Below, one piece after another: positions 1 to 9,086 of a stretch of 64,000 nucleotides of DNA; position 1 is the stretch's first letter; the number at the start of each line of letters is the position of its first letter. The notes beneath the pieces were generated by a model, which was not told the DNA's origin, did no database searches, and saw nothing but the letters and a program-made list of their open reading frames with translations. The stretch lies in assembly GCA_037200975.1 (NCBI GenBank), contig JBBCGI010000001.1, positions 1,302,001 to 1,366,000 of the forward strand. The letters run 5' to 3'. Origin of the DNA: Pseudomonadota bacterium. Lineage in GTDB: Bacteria > Pseudomonadota > Gammaproteobacteria > Steroidobacterales > Steroidobacteraceae. A program made the position numbers and the translations under genes.

Positions 1-254
1 GCGCCGTTGTCGGGAAACGGACCGGTCGCGGACGGGCGGCCCCAGAAGTAACGCGGGCTCGTGAAAGACTGGCCAAGCAGCTTCGAGCCGACTGCCTTGC
101 CATCCCTTTCGATGACGCTGCCGGTGGCGCGCTCGGGCACCGCCAGCTGGGCGAAGATCCACACCACACCTGGATAGGCGACTCCGGTGATGACAGTCAA
201 CAACGCGAAGATCACCAGCGTGGCTTTCAGTTCTCGCAACATGCCCTTCTCCAT
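1..254 (-). CDS. kdpC: KdpC, K+-transporting ATPase subunit C (partial, cut by window edge)
   Basis: Only the first 84 or so residues lie in the window. KdpC is the single-pass subunit of the high-affinity KdpFABC potassium pump in the inner membrane and stabilises the complex. The N-terminus reads MEKGMLRELKATLVIFALL, a short cytoplasmic stretch followed by one hydrophobic helix. A conserved KdpC stretch (SPRYFWGRPSAT) comes near the edge. Two in-frame ATG codons are possible, at 254 and 242. The one at 254 has AGGAG about 8 bases upstream and is preferred. It starts 10 bases after the kdpB stop, so it is the last visible gene of the kdpFABC operon. Any kdpDE sensor genes would lie outside the window. 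Confidence 0.93.
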   Translation of the reverse strand, partial: MEKGMLRELKATLVIFALLTVITGVAYPGVVWIFAQLAVPERATGSVIERDGKAVGSKLLGQSFTSPRYFWGRPSATGPFPDNG

Positions 255-264
255 GAAATGCTCC

Positions 265-2349
265 TCAAACTATTCCGAGCGCCGCCAGCAGCATGTCGAT
301 GAGCTTGATCCCCGCGAACGGCAGCAGGATGCCGCCCAGGCCGTATATCAACATGTTCCGCCGCAGCAGCGCGGCCGCGGACGTGGCGCGGGTCTTGACG
401 CCGCGCAACGCCAGCGGCACGAGCACGATGATGATGAGCGCGTTGAAAATGATGGCGGACAGGATCGCGCTTTCGGGGCTGGTGAGGCGCATCACGTTGA
501 GCCGATCGAGCGCCGGGTAGGTAGTCGCGAAGGCCGCCGGGATGATGGCGAAGTATTTCGCGACGTCGTTGGCGATGGAAAACGTGGTGAGCGCGCCGCG
601 CGTGACCAGCATCTGTTTGCCCACGTCCACCACTTCGATGAGCTTGGTGGGGTTCGAATCGAGATCCACCATGTTGCCGGCTTCCTTGGCCGCCTGCGTG
701 CCGGTATTCATCGCCACAGCGACGTCCGCCTGCGCGAGCGCGGGTGCATCGTTGGTGCCGTCGCCGCACATCGCAACGAGGTGGCCTTCTTTCTGATGCC
801 GCCGGATCAGCTCGAGTTTCGCCTCGGGCGTTGCCTCGGCGAGGAATTCATCGACGCCCGCCTCGGCCGCGATGGCCGCCGCGGTGAGCCGGTTGTCGCC
901 GGTGACCATCACGGTCTTGATGCCCATCTGCCTCAGCTCGGCAAAACGCTCCCGAATGCCGCCCTTGACGATGTCGCGCAGCTCCACGACGCCGAGCGCG
1001 CGTTTACCGTCGGCCACCACCAGCGGCGTCGAGCCGCGGCGCGCTACGGTATCCACCAGTTCGCCGACCGTCGCCGGCCAGGCGCCGCCCTGCTCGCCCA
1101 CGAACTTGCGGATCGCGTCCACGGCGCCTTTGCGCAGGGTGCGGCCGTCGAGATCGACACCGCTCATGCGGGTCTGCGCGGAGAACTTGTGAAACGTGTG
1201 CGGGGTCGCGCCGAGATCGCGGCCGCGCAGCTGGAACTGCTGCTTCGCGAGCACGACGATGGAGCGGCCCTCGGGCGTCTCGTCCGCCAGCGAGGCCAGT
1301 TGTGAGGCGTCGGCCAGCTCGCGCATCTCGACGCCGGGCGCGGGATGAAACGCCGTGGCATGGCGATCGCCGAGCGTGATCGTGCCGGTCTTGTCCAGCA
1401 GCAACACGTCCACGTCGCCCGCTGCCTCCACGGCGCGTCCGGAAGTTGCAATGACATTGGCACGCACCATGCGGTCCATGCCCGCGATGCCGATGGCCGA
1501 CAGCAGGCCACCGATGGTGGTGGGAATCAGACACACGAGCAGCGCCACGAGCACGGTGATCGTGACCACCGACCCGCTGCCCGAGCTCGCGACGGCATAC
1601 GCCGAGAACGGCGCGAGGGTGGCGGTCGCCAGCAGGAAAACCAGCGTCATCATGGCCAGCAGGATGGCCAGCGCGATCTCGTTCGGCGTGCGCGCGCGCG
1701 AGGCACCTTCGACCATCGCGATCATGCGATCGAGAAAACCCTCGCCCTCGCGGCTGGTGACGCGCACGACTAACCAGTCCGACAACACCCGCGTGCCGCC
1801 CGTCACGGAAGAGAAATCGCCGCCGGCCTCGCGCAGCACCGGCGCGGATTCGCCGGTGACCGCGCTCTCGTTGACCGAGGCCACGCCTTCCACCACTTCG
1901 CCGTCCGCGGGGATCGTATCGTTGGCTTCGACCAGCACCAGGTCGCCGCGCTTGAGCGCGCCCGCTTCGACCGTCTCATGCTCATGGCGTTGCCCGACGA
2001 TGCGCTTCGCAAGCACGTGCCGGCGCATGGCGCGCAACGTCGCCGCCTGGGCCTTGCCGCGCCCTTCCGCGACCGCCTCCGCGAAGTTGGCGAACAACAC
2101 CGTCAACCACAACCACGCCGACACCTGCAGCACGAAGGCCGGGCGGCCCGCGTCACTCGCCGCGCCGAGCGCGGCCGCAATGCCGATGACGGTAGTGAGG
2201 ATGCTGCCGACGTACACCACGAACATCACGGGATTGCGGAATTGAACGCGCGGATCGAGCTTGACGAAGCTGTCGCGCAGCGCGCCGCCGAGGATCGGCC
2301 GCGTGATGAAGCGGGTACGTGGGCCGGTGCCGATTGCAGTTGCGTTCAT
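265..2349 (-). CDS. kdpB: KdpB, K+-transporting P-type ATPase catalytic subunit
   Basis: A 694-residue P-type ATPase that hydrolyses ATP to drive K+ uptake by KdpA. The phosphorylation motif DKTGTIT is visible with the phospho-accepting Asp at residue 319. The TGES actuator-loop motif is near residue 165, and the hinge motif [19 protein letters not shown] follows in the C-terminal half of the catalytic part. Hydrophobic helices flank these domains (about residues 40-95, 220-290 and 590-690). Length matches the family (E. coli KdpB is 682 residues). It lies 13 bases after kdpA and 10 bases before kdpC, in the normal operon order. Nothing looks broken. Confidence 0.98.
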   Translation of the reverse strand: MNATAIGTGPRTRFITRPILGGALRDSFVKLDPRVQFRNPVMFVVYVGSILTTVIGIAAALGAASDAGRPAFVLQVSAWLWLTVLFANFAEAVAEGRGKAQAATLRAMRRHVLAKRIVGQRHEHETVEAGALKRGDLVLVEANDTIPADGEVVEGVASVNESAVTGESAPVLREAGGDFSSVTGGTRVLSDWLVVRVTSREGEGFLDRMIAMVEGASRARTPNEIALAILLAMMTLVFLLATATLAPFSAYAVASSGSGSVVTITVLVALLVCLIPTTIGGLLSAIGIAGMDRMVRANVIATSGRAVEAAGDVDVLLLDKTGTITLGDRHATAFHPAPGVEMRELADASQLASLADETPEGRSIVVLAKQQFQLRGRDLGATPHTFHKFSAQTRMSGVDLDGRTLRKGAVDAIRKFVGEQGGAWPATVGELVDTVARRGSTPLVVADGKRALGVVELRDIVKGGIRERFAELRQMGIKTVMVTGDNRLTAAAIAAEAGVDEFLAEATPEAKLELIRRHQKEGHLVAMCGDGTNDAPALAQADVAVAMNTGTQAAKEAGNMVDLDSNPTKLIEVVDVGKQMLVTRGALTTFSIANDVAKYFAIIPAAFATTYPALDRLNVMRLTSPESAILSAIIFNALIIIVLVPLALRGVKTRATSAAALLRRNMLIYGLGGILLPFAGIKLIDMLLAALGIV

Positions 2350-2362
2350 GATTCAACCTTCG

Positions 2363-4165
2363 TTATTTCAACATCTGCAGGTGCTCGACCACGGGGCCGA
2401 GCGCCAGCGCCGGCACGAACGTGAGTGCACCCACTAGCAACACCACGCCCACCAGCATCGTGATGAACAGCGGCGTGTGCGTCGGCAAGGTGCCGACCGT
2501 GACCGCGGTGGCACGCTTCGCGGCCAGACTGCCTGCGATCGCGAGCACCGGAATGATCAGCCAGTAGCGCGAGATCCACATGGCGATGCCGAGCGCCACG
2601 TTGTAGAACGGCGTGTTCGCCGAGATGCTCGCGAACGCACTGCCGTTGTTGTTGCCGGCCGAGGAGAACGCGTACAGGATTTCCGAGAATCCATGCGGAC
2701 CGGGATTACCCACACTCGCCGTGCCGGCGGGCACAACGCTCGCGATGGCGGTGCCGACCAGCGCCAGCGCCGGCGGGATGAGCAGCGTCAGCGACGCCAT
2801 CTTCATCTCGAAGCTCTCGACCTTCTTGCCGAGATATTCCGGCGTCCGGCCGACCATGAGCCCGGCGATGAACACCGCGACGATGGCGAACATCAACATG
2901 CCGTACAGGCCGCTGCCGGCGCCGCCGAACACCACCTCGCCGAGCTGCATGAGCCACATCGGCACCATGCCGCCGAGTGGTGTGAACGAGCCGTGCATGG
3001 CGTTCACGGAACCGTTCGACGCCGCCGTCGTCGCCGTCGCCCACAGGCCGGAGTTCGCGATGCCGAAGCGCGTCTCCTTGCCTTCCATGTTGCCGCCCGA
3101 CTGCAGGGCGGAGGCCGCCTGATCGGCGCCGAGCGACGCGAACTGCGGATTGCCCGACTGCTCGAACGCGATACAGCCGAAGGTCAGCGGCACGAAGATC
3201 ACCAGCATCGCGATCAGGACGGCCCAGCCCTGGCGCCGGTCCTTCACCATGACGCCGAACGTGTAGCAGAGCGCCGCCGGGATCAGCAGGATGGCGAGCA
3301 CTTCGAGGAAATTCGACAACGGCGTCGGGTTCTCGAGCGGATGCGCGGAGTTCGCGTTGAAGAAGCCGCCGCCATTGGTGCCCAGTTGTTTGATCGCGAT
3401 CTGGCTCGCCGCGGGGCCGAGCGGCACGGTCTGCGTCGTAACCCGCTCGGTCTTCACCACGGGCTGGCCCGACGCATCGACGACCGCTTCGCCCGCGTCA
3501 TTTTTCACCGGTGTCTCGATGCTCAACGGCTCGACCAGCGCCACGCTGCGGTAAGACTGGAAGCTCTGCACCACGCCCTGGGACGCGAGCGCGAACGCGA
3601 GCAACAACGACAAGGGCAGCAGGATGTAGAGCGTGCTGCGGGTGAAATCCACCCAGAAGTTGCCGATCTCGGCCACCTGCCGACGCGCGAAGCCGCGGAT
3701 CAGCGCGACCAGCACCGCCATGCCGGTGGCGGCGGAGAGGAAATTCTGCACGGCGAGACCCAGCATCTGGGTCAGGTAACTCATCGTCGATTCGCCGACG
3801 TAACCCTGCCAGTTCGTGTTGGTCGCGAAACTCACCGCCGTGTTGAACGAGGAATCCGCGCCCACCGCGGTGAAGTGCTGCGGATTGAGCGGCAACACGC
3901 CCTGCAGCCGCTGCAGTAGATAGACCACGACGAGGCCCAGCAGGTTGACCAGCAGCAGCGCAGCCGCGTAACGCTTCCAGCCGGTCTCGGCCTTCTCGTC
4001 GACGCCGGCCACCCGGTAGATCCATCCTTCGAGCGGGCGCACCAGCGGCGAGAGGAACGTGCGCCGGCCTTCGTACACCGCGGCCATGAACGAGCCCATT
4101 GGTTTGGCCAGCGCGATCAGAACGCCGAGGTACACGAGTACCTGGAAGGTGCCTTGCGCAGTCAT
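2363..4165 (-). CDS. kdpA: KdpA, K+-transporting ATPase potassium-binding subunit
   Basis: A 600-residue polytopic membrane protein, the channel-like subunit that binds and translocates K+ in KdpFABC. Family sequences are clear, for example GTNGGGFFNANSAHPLENP and SAGNNNGSAFAS, which contain filter loops of the four pseudo-repeats. The frame stays open 19 codons further upstream, but that part is the kdpF region read in another frame. The ATG at 4165 is chosen because it begins the family-like MTAQGTFQVLVYLGVLIALAKP, has GGAG upstream, and overlaps the kdpF stop as TGATG, implying translational coupling. Slightly longer than E. coli KdpA (557 residues). Confidence 0.97.
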   Translation of the reverse strand: MTAQGTFQVLVYLGVLIALAKPMGSFMAAVYEGRRTFLSPLVRPLEGWIYRVAGVDEKAETGWKRYAAALLLVNLLGLVVVYLLQRLQGVLPLNPQHFTAVGADSSFNTAVSFATNTNWQGYVGESTMSYLTQMLGLAVQNFLSAATGMAVLVALIRGFARRQVAEIGNFWVDFTRSTLYILLPLSLLLAFALASQGVVQSFQSYRSVALVEPLSIETPVKNDAGEAVVDASGQPVVKTERVTTQTVPLGPAASQIAIKQLGTNGGGFFNANSAHPLENPTPLSNFLEVLAILLIPAALCYTFGVMVKDRRQGWAVLIAMLVIFVPLTFGCIAFEQSGNPQFASLGADQAASALQSGGNMEGKETRFGIANSGLWATATTAASNGSVNAMHGSFTPLGGMVPMWLMQLGEVVFGGAGSGLYGMLMFAIVAVFIAGLMVGRTPEYLGKKVESFEMKMASLTLLIPPALALVGTAIASVVPAGTASVGNPGPHGFSEILYAFSSAGNNNGSAFASISANTPFYNVALGIAMWISRYWLIIPVLAIAGSLAAKRATAVTVGTLPTHTPLFITMLVGVVLLVGALTFVPALALGPVVEHLQMLK

Positions 4166-4254
4166 CAGAATTTCTCCGGGTAGAGCAGCGCCACGACCAG
4201 GTAGACAAAGATGCCGAGGCACAGCAGCAGCCCGATCCAGTCCATGAGGTTCAT
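4165..4254 (-). CDS. kdpF: KdpF, small accessory subunit of the Kdp pump
   Basis: A 29-residue membrane peptide beginning MNLMDWIGLLLCLGIFVYLV and ending YPEKF, the typical KdpF pattern of one hydrophobic helix followed by a short polar tail. KdpF binds at the KdpA-KdpC interface and acts like a lipid stabiliser. Its stop codon overlaps the kdpA start (TGATG), and its own ATG overlaps the stop of the tiny upstream frame (ATGA). Easily missed because of its length, but sequence and position agree. Confidence 0.93.
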   Translation of the reverse strand: MNLMDWIGLLLCLGIFVYLVVALLYPEKF

Positions 4255-4343
4255 GGGCGCTCCTGCAAAGCGGCTGCCAGGCGATAGATGAGACAGGTGG
4301 CGGCGCTCAAGCCGACCGTGAAACCAATGATCACGATTTCCAT
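4251..4343 (-). CDS. 30-residue single-helix membrane peptide upstream of kdpF
   Basis: Starts at the ATG at 4343 (GAGG upstream) and reads MEIVIIGFTVGLSAATCLIY followed by a basic and polar tail. It is a KdpF-sized peptide with one predicted helix. Its stop overlaps the kdpF start (ATGA), so it should be co-translated with the pump. I do not recognise a named family. It could be a duplicated or diverged KdpF-like stabiliser, a leader peptide coupling translation into kdpF, or both. It is a separate entity from KdpF because both frames are intact and consecutive. Confidence 0.6.
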   Translation of the reverse strand: MEIVIIGFTVGLSAATCLIYRLAAALQERP

Positions 4344-4498
4344 GGATACCTCGCGTGCAGGATCAATCCCAACAGGTAGTCCGAACGGCTCGGCCTGGAT
4401 CGGGCGGCGGCGGGCGAGCGATCTGCGCCAGCGCCCAGCGATTCGAGCTGGTGGCGAAGCGTTGCAACCCTGCGTAGGCGGCGTCGTGTGAAGCGCAT
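4331..4498 (-). CDS. 55-residue basic leader-like ORF at the head of the kdp operon
   Basis: Begins with ATG at 4498, preceded by a strong AAGGAG about 8 bases away. The N-terminus is very basic (MRFTRRRLRRVATLRHQLES), the middle is low in complexity, and the C-terminus is YLLGLILHARYPWKS. It overlaps the start of the next small frame by 13 bases, so translation could run 55-mer to 30-mer to kdpF to kdpA. No family is recognised. It may be a genuine small protein, a regulatory leader peptide, or a chance frame behind a good ribosome-binding site. Confidence 0.4.
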   Translation of the reverse strand: MRFTRRRLRRVATLRHQLESLGAGADRSPAAARSRPSRSDYLLGLILHARYPWKS

Positions 4499-4599
4499 GA
4501 CCATTTCTCCTTGCCGGGAAGAATGGCCTCGCTGCGCAGCCGCCGGAAGGCAAAACGGTGTGAACTTTTCTCGCGCTTGCGGCCGGGCTCACGCCCTCG

Positions 4600-4971
4600 C
4601 TACGACTTTTCCCGCAATTGCCGGAACCGCGCCACGAGGTATTCGCCGCTCGGAAGTTTGGCCCCGGCTTCCACGTTGATGTGTTTGCCCGTGATGGTTT
4701 CGCACGCCGCCACCGGGATCAGGCTTTCCTTGCCATCGACGAAGATCTTGAGCGGTACGGAGCCCTGGAATGCATCGACGCAGATGCGATAGGACGCGAT
4801 CTTATGGCGATGCGAGAGCAGCAGTTTCTCGCCGGTTTCCAGGTCGAATTCGTGTTGCATCGCCGAGTATTCTTCCTTCGGCGTGGTCGCATCCACGATC
4901 GGGGTCATGCCCAGCAGCAGCGCGAGCGCCTTGCCACCCGCCGCAGCCAGTTTCATGTGATTTCTTTTCAT
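4600..4971 (-). CDS. Small exported protein of unknown function
   Basis: About 123 residues with a signal peptide (MKRNHMKLAAAGGKALALLLGMTP...DATTP) and a mature part rich in charged residues. It has two cysteines (RICVDAF and VAACETI) that could form a disulfide in the periplasm. An ATG at 4977 is in frame, but the AGGAG lies only 3 bases before it, whereas it lies 9 bases before the ATG at 4971, which is preferred. No family is recognised. It sits alone between the kdp leader and the molybdopterin oxidoreductase, on the same strand as both. An inverted repeat CTGTCA/TGACAG lies just upstream (4984-5015). Confidence 0.75.
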   Translation of the reverse strand: MKRNHMKLAAAGGKALALLLGMTPIVDATTPKEEYSAMQHEFDLETGEKLLLSHRHKIASYRICVDAFQGSVPLKIFVDGKESLIPVAACETITGKHINVEAGAKLPSGEYLVARFRQLREKS

Positions 4972-5053
4972 GGACATTCACTCCTGTCAGTAATCGCGCG
5001 GAGACGCTGTGACAGCCTGGCTGCACATCGGGAGTGAGACTCGCGCTGCCCCG

Positions 5054-7387
5054 TTATCGGGCGATTTCAACAGCAGGAACTTCGATTGCAGGTGCAACAG
5101 GCTGCGACTTGCGCACCGACACCGGGATGCATTTGTAGCCGGGCGTGCCGCTCTGCGGATCCATGTGCTCGAGCGGCAGCAGCACGTTCGCTTCCGGATA
5201 GTAGGTAGCGACCGATCCGGCCGCAATCTCGTGCGCCACGGCCGTGAGTCCGGTCATGCGCAGCATGCGGCCGGGAGCCACGAGGCTTTCCACGTCCACG
5301 ACATCGCCATGTTCGAGGCCGCGAGCCAGCAGATCGGCTTCGTTCATGAACAACACATCCCGTCGGCCGAAAATTCCGCGATAACGATCGTCCATTCCGT
5401 AGATGGTCGTGTTGTACTGGTCGTGGCTTCGCAGCGTAGTTAGCTGCAGCGCATCGGCTCCGGCCGCAGGATTCTCCATGAGCCCGGCCATCACCAGGAA
5501 CTCCGCCTTCCCCGAGGCGGTTTTCCAGACACGCTCGGCATGGGGCAGCGGCAGGCGGAAGCCGCCGGGCACGCGGATGCGGGCGTTGTAGTCCGCGAAC
5601 TCCGGAAACACCGCTTCGATGCCGGCGCGGATCCGGTCGTAGTCGGCCACCAGCAGCGCCCAGGGCACGCGGCTCGACGGCAATGCGGCCTGCGCGATGC
5701 CGGCGATGATCGCGGGCTCCGAAAGAAGCTGTGGAGATGCCGGCGGTAGTTTGCCGCGCGACGCATGCACCATCGACATGGAGTCCTCGACGGTGATGGC
5801 TTGCGCGCCACCGGCCTGGATGTCCCGCTCGGTGCGTCCCAGGCAGGGGAACAGGAAGGCTTGTTTGCCCACCAGCAGGTGCGAGCGATTGAGTTTCGTG
5901 CCGATGTGCACGACCAGGTCGAGCCCGCGCAGCGCGCGCAGGCAGCGCGTCGTGTCGGACAACGCGACGGCCAGGTTGCCGCCCAGGCACACCAGCGCTT
6001 TCGATCGTCCTTCGATGATGGCTTCCATGGCGCGCACCGCGTCATGCCCGTGCTCGCGCGGCGGCTTGAATCCGAACGCCGCCTCGATCCGCTCCAGCAT
6101 CGGGGGCGAAGGTTTTTCGGTGATGCCTACACTGCGATCGCCCTGCACGTTCGAATGGCCGCGCAACGGGCAGATGCCGGCGCCGGGCTTGCCGATGTTT
6201 CCGCGCAGCAGCAGCAGGTTGGCGATCTGCTGGACGTTGGCGGTTCCGCGGATGTGTTGAGTCATGCCCATGCCATAACTCACGATGGTCGCGTTGGAAG
6301 CCACGTACGCCTGCGCCACGGATTCGAGCGCCGCGCGCGAGAGCCCGCTCAGAACCTCGATGTCATCCCAGTGCGTGGCGTCCAGGTCGGCGACCAGATC
6401 TTCGAACCCGCGGGTATGTTCCGCGATGAACTGCGCGTCGAGTGCCTGGCCCGGCTTTTCCGCCTCCAGCGCCAGCACGGCCTTCATGATGCCTTTCAAC
6501 GCCGCGGCATCGCCGCCGACCTTGACGAGGTGATACGCCGACGCGATGCGCGTGGAGCCTGACTTCCCTCTGCCGAGCAGGCCCATCTCGACGGGGTCCT
6601 GCGGATCGGTGAAGCGCTCCAGCGCGCGCTCCCGCAATGGATTGAAAACGATGATGGGCACTCCGCGCTCGCCCATCTGGTAGAGCGTCTCCATCATGCG
6701 TGGATGGTTGGTGCCCGGGTTGTGGCCCATCGCGATCAGCAGCTCGCAGGAATCAAAATCCTCGAGCGATACGCTGCCCTTGCCCATGCCGAGGGACTTC
6801 GGCAGGCCCACGCTGGTGGCCTCGTGGCACATGTTCGAGCAGTCTGGAAAGTTGTTGGTGCCGAACTCGCGACCGAACAGTTGATACAGGAATGCGGCCT
6901 CGTTCGATGCGCGCCCGGAGGTGTAGAGCTCGAGCATGTTGGCGTCTGGCAACGCACGCAGGATCGCACCGATGCGCGCGAAAGCCTCCGCCCACTCGAT
7001 GGCCTGATACGTGTCGGAGGCGCTGTCGTACGCCATCGGGTGAGTCAGGCGTCCCTCGTCCTCCAGCTCGTAGTCGCTGCGCGCCAGCAGCGACGACACG
7101 GTATGACTGGCAAAGAATTCCGGCGGCGCGCGCTTGCGCGTGGCCTCCCAGGTCACGGCCTTGGCGCCGTTCTCGCAGAATTGAAACGTCGAGGTGTGCT
7201 TCTTGTCGGGCCACGCGCAGCCCGGACAATCGAAGCCCTCGGGCTTGTTCATGCGCAGCAACGTACCCGGCGCTTCCACCAGGTCCATCTGCTCGCGCAC
7301 CGCGCTCGCGACGGCGCGTAGTGCGCCCCAGCCGCCGGCTGCGCTGCCGTAGGGACGAACGCCGGGAATCTCGCGTTTGGGTGCCAT
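5054..7387 (-). CDS. FdhF/YdeP-type molybdopterin oxidoreductase (formate-dehydrogenase-like alpha subunit)
   Basis: A 777-residue protein of the family annotated as oxidoreductase alpha (molybdopterin) subunit, related to E. coli YdeP. Near the N-terminus Cys54, Cys57 (CPGC) and Cys71 can ligate an iron-sulfur cluster. The molybdopterin-binding body follows (for example YTSGRASNEAAFLYQLFGRE), then the C-terminal dinucleotide-binding domain (RSHDQYNTTIYGMDDRYRG). No twin-arginine signal is seen, so it is probably cytoplasmic. No formate dehydrogenase beta or gamma subunit or fdhD lies nearby. Members are often linked to acid or redox stress, but the substrate is unknown. True formate oxidation cannot be claimed. 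Confidence 0.9.
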   Translation of the reverse strand: MAPKREIPGVRPYGSAAGGWGALRAVASAVREQMDLVEAPGTLLRMNKPEGFDCPGCAWPDKKHTSTFQFCENGAKAVTWEATRKRAPPEFFASHTVSSLLARSDYELEDEGRLTHPMAYDSASDTYQAIEWAEAFARIGAILRALPDANMLELYTSGRASNEAAFLYQLFGREFGTNNFPDCSNMCHEATSVGLPKSLGMGKGSVSLEDFDSCELLIAMGHNPGTNHPRMMETLYQMGERGVPIIVFNPLRERALERFTDPQDPVEMGLLGRGKSGSTRIASAYHLVKVGGDAAALKGIMKAVLALEAEKPGQALDAQFIAEHTRGFEDLVADLDATHWDDIEVLSGLSRAALESVAQAYVASNATIVSYGMGMTQHIRGTANVQQIANLLLLRGNIGKPGAGICPLRGHSNVQGDRSVGITEKPSPPMLERIEAAFGFKPPREHGHDAVRAMEAIIEGRSKALVCLGGNLAVALSDTTRCLRALRGLDLVVHIGTKLNRSHLLVGKQAFLFPCLGRTERDIQAGGAQAITVEDSMSMVHASRGKLPPASPQLLSEPAIIAGIAQAALPSSRVPWALLVADYDRIRAGIEAVFPEFADYNARIRVPGGFRLPLPHAERVWKTASGKAEFLVMAGLMENPAAGADALQLTTLRSHDQYNTTIYGMDDRYRGIFGRRDVLFMNEADLLARGLEHGDVVDVESLVAPGRMLRMTGLTAVAHEIAAGSVATYYPEANVLLPLEHMDPQSGTPGYKCIPVSVRKSQPVAPAIEVPAVEIAR

Positions 7388-7463
7388 ATCGCCTCCGCTT
7401 CAGGCCGCGTCGCAAAAATGCGCGCGCCGGCCAATGAAAGCAATGCCGTGCGCGCATGTATGC

Positions 7464-7477
7464 GTTTCACCTGAAAC
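7464..7477. promoter_or_regulatory. Palindrome GTTTCACCTGAAAC in divergent promoter region
   Basis: One of five copies in this window of (A/G)TTTCANNTGAAA(C/T). It lies between two divergent genes, 77 bases upstream of the oxidoreductase start at 7387 and 58 bases upstream of the channel start at 7535. Arms are GTTTCA and TGAAAC with a 2-base centre. Probably an operator for a dimeric regulator; the regulator is unknown. Confidence 0.5.
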
Positions 7478-7534
7478 CACGCGCACCCGCGGCGAAACAC
7501 CGGCAAGACGAGCGGCGCCCACGCTATCTACCGC

Positions 7535-8230
7535 ATGAACAGGGCCGCAGGGGTCTCCCGCTACGAACATTGGCAGCAGCGCTGCCGCGAACCCATTCTC
7601 ACCGCCCTGCTCGTGCTGCTGTCGTGCGAGATATTCGTCAGCATCCCGCTGACCAGCGGACACTCGGCTGCGGCTTCGATATTCGCCACCTTGCGGTTCG
7701 TGCTGATCGTCGCGACGGCGCTCATCGCCACGCGCAACCGCAAGGCTGCCGCCGCGATGCTGGTCACCGCCGCGATGGCGCTTGGCGCCAACGTGCTACG
7801 GCTAGACGAGCCCTCGATCCTGACCCTGTGCGTGGGCGCCGCGTCGTGCGCGGTCTTCATGTTGCTGTTGTGCCTGGTGTTGTGGTCGGTGGTGTATGGC
7901 CCGGGCCCCGTCACGCATCACCGGGTGCGCGGCGCCGTGGTGATCTATCTCAGCATCGCGCTGGCGTTCGCGGCGATTTACGAACTGTTGCTGGCGCTGG
8001 TTCCCGGCGCGATCGGCGCGCTCGACACAGAGCGCGAATATCTGGTGGTGGGCAAGGACCTGATGTACTACAGCCTCGGCACGCTCACTTCCATCGGCGC
8101 GGGAGAGTCGTATCCGATTCACCCGATCGCACGCAGCCTGACCATCCTCGAGGCCGCGGTCGGCCAGCTCTTCCCGGCCATCTTCGTGGCGCGAATCGTG
8201 GCGATGGAAATTCCGGCGCGGCGCGAGTGA
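7535..8230 (+). CDS. Six-helix ion-channel-like membrane protein with non-canonical filter
   Basis: 231 residues with about six hydrophobic segments. The last two flank a pore loop, YYSLGTLTSIGAGESYPIHP (filter region near residues 183-191), followed by LTILEAAVGQLFPAIFVARI, which matches the last helix of two-helix-pore potassium channels (Ion_trans_2-like). The usual potassium filter is TVGYG; here it is TSIGAG. Selectivity may therefore differ, or the protein may belong to a channel subfamily of unknown ion preference. Four N-terminal helices without a charged S4-like segment argue against voltage gating. It is convergent with the next gene (20 bases apart). It lies 3 kb from the kdp pump, but no operon link exists. 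Confidence 0.75.
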   Translation: MNRAAGVSRYEHWQQRCREPILTALLVLLSCEIFVSIPLTSGHSAAASIFATLRFVLIVATALIATRNRKAAAAMLVTAAMALGANVLRLDEPSILTLCVGAASCAVFMLLLCLVLWSVVYGPGPVTHHRVRGAVVIYLSIALAFAAIYELLLALVPGAIGALDTEREYLVVGKDLMYYSLGTLTSIGAGESYPIHPIARSLTILEAAVGQLFPAIFVARIVAMEIPARRE

Positions 8231-8249
8231 TCGAGCCATCGCGACTGGC

Positions 8250-9062
8250 TCAGGTCCAGTCTCCATCACCCGCGTCGGCGTCACCGCCATCGGCCGGCGT
8301 GTTGTCGTCCCACGAGTCCGGATCGGACACGCCGAAATCGGTGCCGCCGAGATCGGAGTTTGCGGCGTCGCCCACCGGCAGGTTCGCCGCGGAAGGCGGC
8401 GGGTTCCCGGCCGGCTCGTCACCCATCAGACGTTGCGCAATATTTTCACCGACGACCACGCCCGCACCGACGGCAAGCCCGGTCGCGAGCCCACCCGCGA
8501 TTCCGGATCCAACCCCCGGCGCAGCCACCGGCGCGACTCCCGGCGCAACGCCCTGACCTGGCGGCGCAGCCGCGGCCGGGACCGCGGCGCCGGCCGCCGG
8601 CGGGTAGATAGATACCGGCACGGGCCGGCGGCGTAGCACGATCCAGATGAGCGCCACGATGGCAACGGCTGTCAGCACGGCGAGCCATGGAAACGGCTGC
8701 GGCGCCGGCAAGGCTTGCGGGCGCATCGACTGCGCCAGCCACAATTCGCGTTCCAGCGCGCGCACGGATTCGGCATTGGCAAAACCGAGACCGGGATCGA
8801 TTGCCTGGGCGGTCTTCAATTCCTCGCGCGCCAGCGGCAGATCGCCCGCGCGCGCGAACAGCTCTGCCGCGACGTAATGAGCCTTGGCGCTTTGCGGGTG
8901 ATCGCTCAGCACCTGGTGCATCATTTGCTGCGCCAGCCGCAGGTCGCCGCTTTTCTCGGCGTCGTAAATCTGCTGCAGCGTCGGATCGTTGTCGGCGAAT
9001 GCCGCGATGGCGAACATGGACGCCAGGATCAGAATGGCAGACAGCCATCGATGAGTTTTCAT
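8250..9062 (-). CDS. Exported or membrane-anchored TPR protein with glycine-rich segment and acidic tail
   Basis: 270 residues. A signal peptide (MKTHRWLSAILILASMFAIAAFA) is followed by TPR-like helices (about residues 25-100, AEKSGDLRLAQQMMHQVL and LPLAREELKTAQAIDPGLG). Then come a transmembrane helix (about 122-142, ending RRR), a Pro/Ala/Gly-rich stretch with a glycine-zipper-like segment (GIAGGLATGLAVGAGVVVGE), and a strongly acidic C-terminus ending GDGDWT. The layout suggests an envelope scaffold with the TPR domain in the periplasm and an acidic tail in the cytoplasm. No named family is recognised. It lies in a run of small envelope genes on the same strand. Confidence 0.8.
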   Translation of the reverse strand: MKTHRWLSAILILASMFAIAAFADNDPTLQQIYDAEKSGDLRLAQQMMHQVLSDHPQSAKAHYVAAELFARAGDLPLAREELKTAQAIDPGLGFANAESVRALERELWLAQSMRPQALPAPQPFPWLAVLTAVAIVALIWIVLRRRPVPVSIYPPAAGAAVPAAAAPPGQGVAPGVAPVAAPGVGSGIAGGLATGLAVGAGVVVGENIAQRLMGDEPAGNPPPSAANLPVGDAANSDLGGTDFGVSDPDSWDDNTPADGGDADAGDGDWT

Positions 9063-9086
9063 GCCGGACTCCTCGCAGTGGATGCG

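Noticed and set aside
5054-7387. Calling the molybdopterin enzyme a true formate dehydrogenase
   Set aside because: No beta or gamma subunit, no fdhD, and only the general FdhF/YdeP family pattern is visible, so the substrate is left open.
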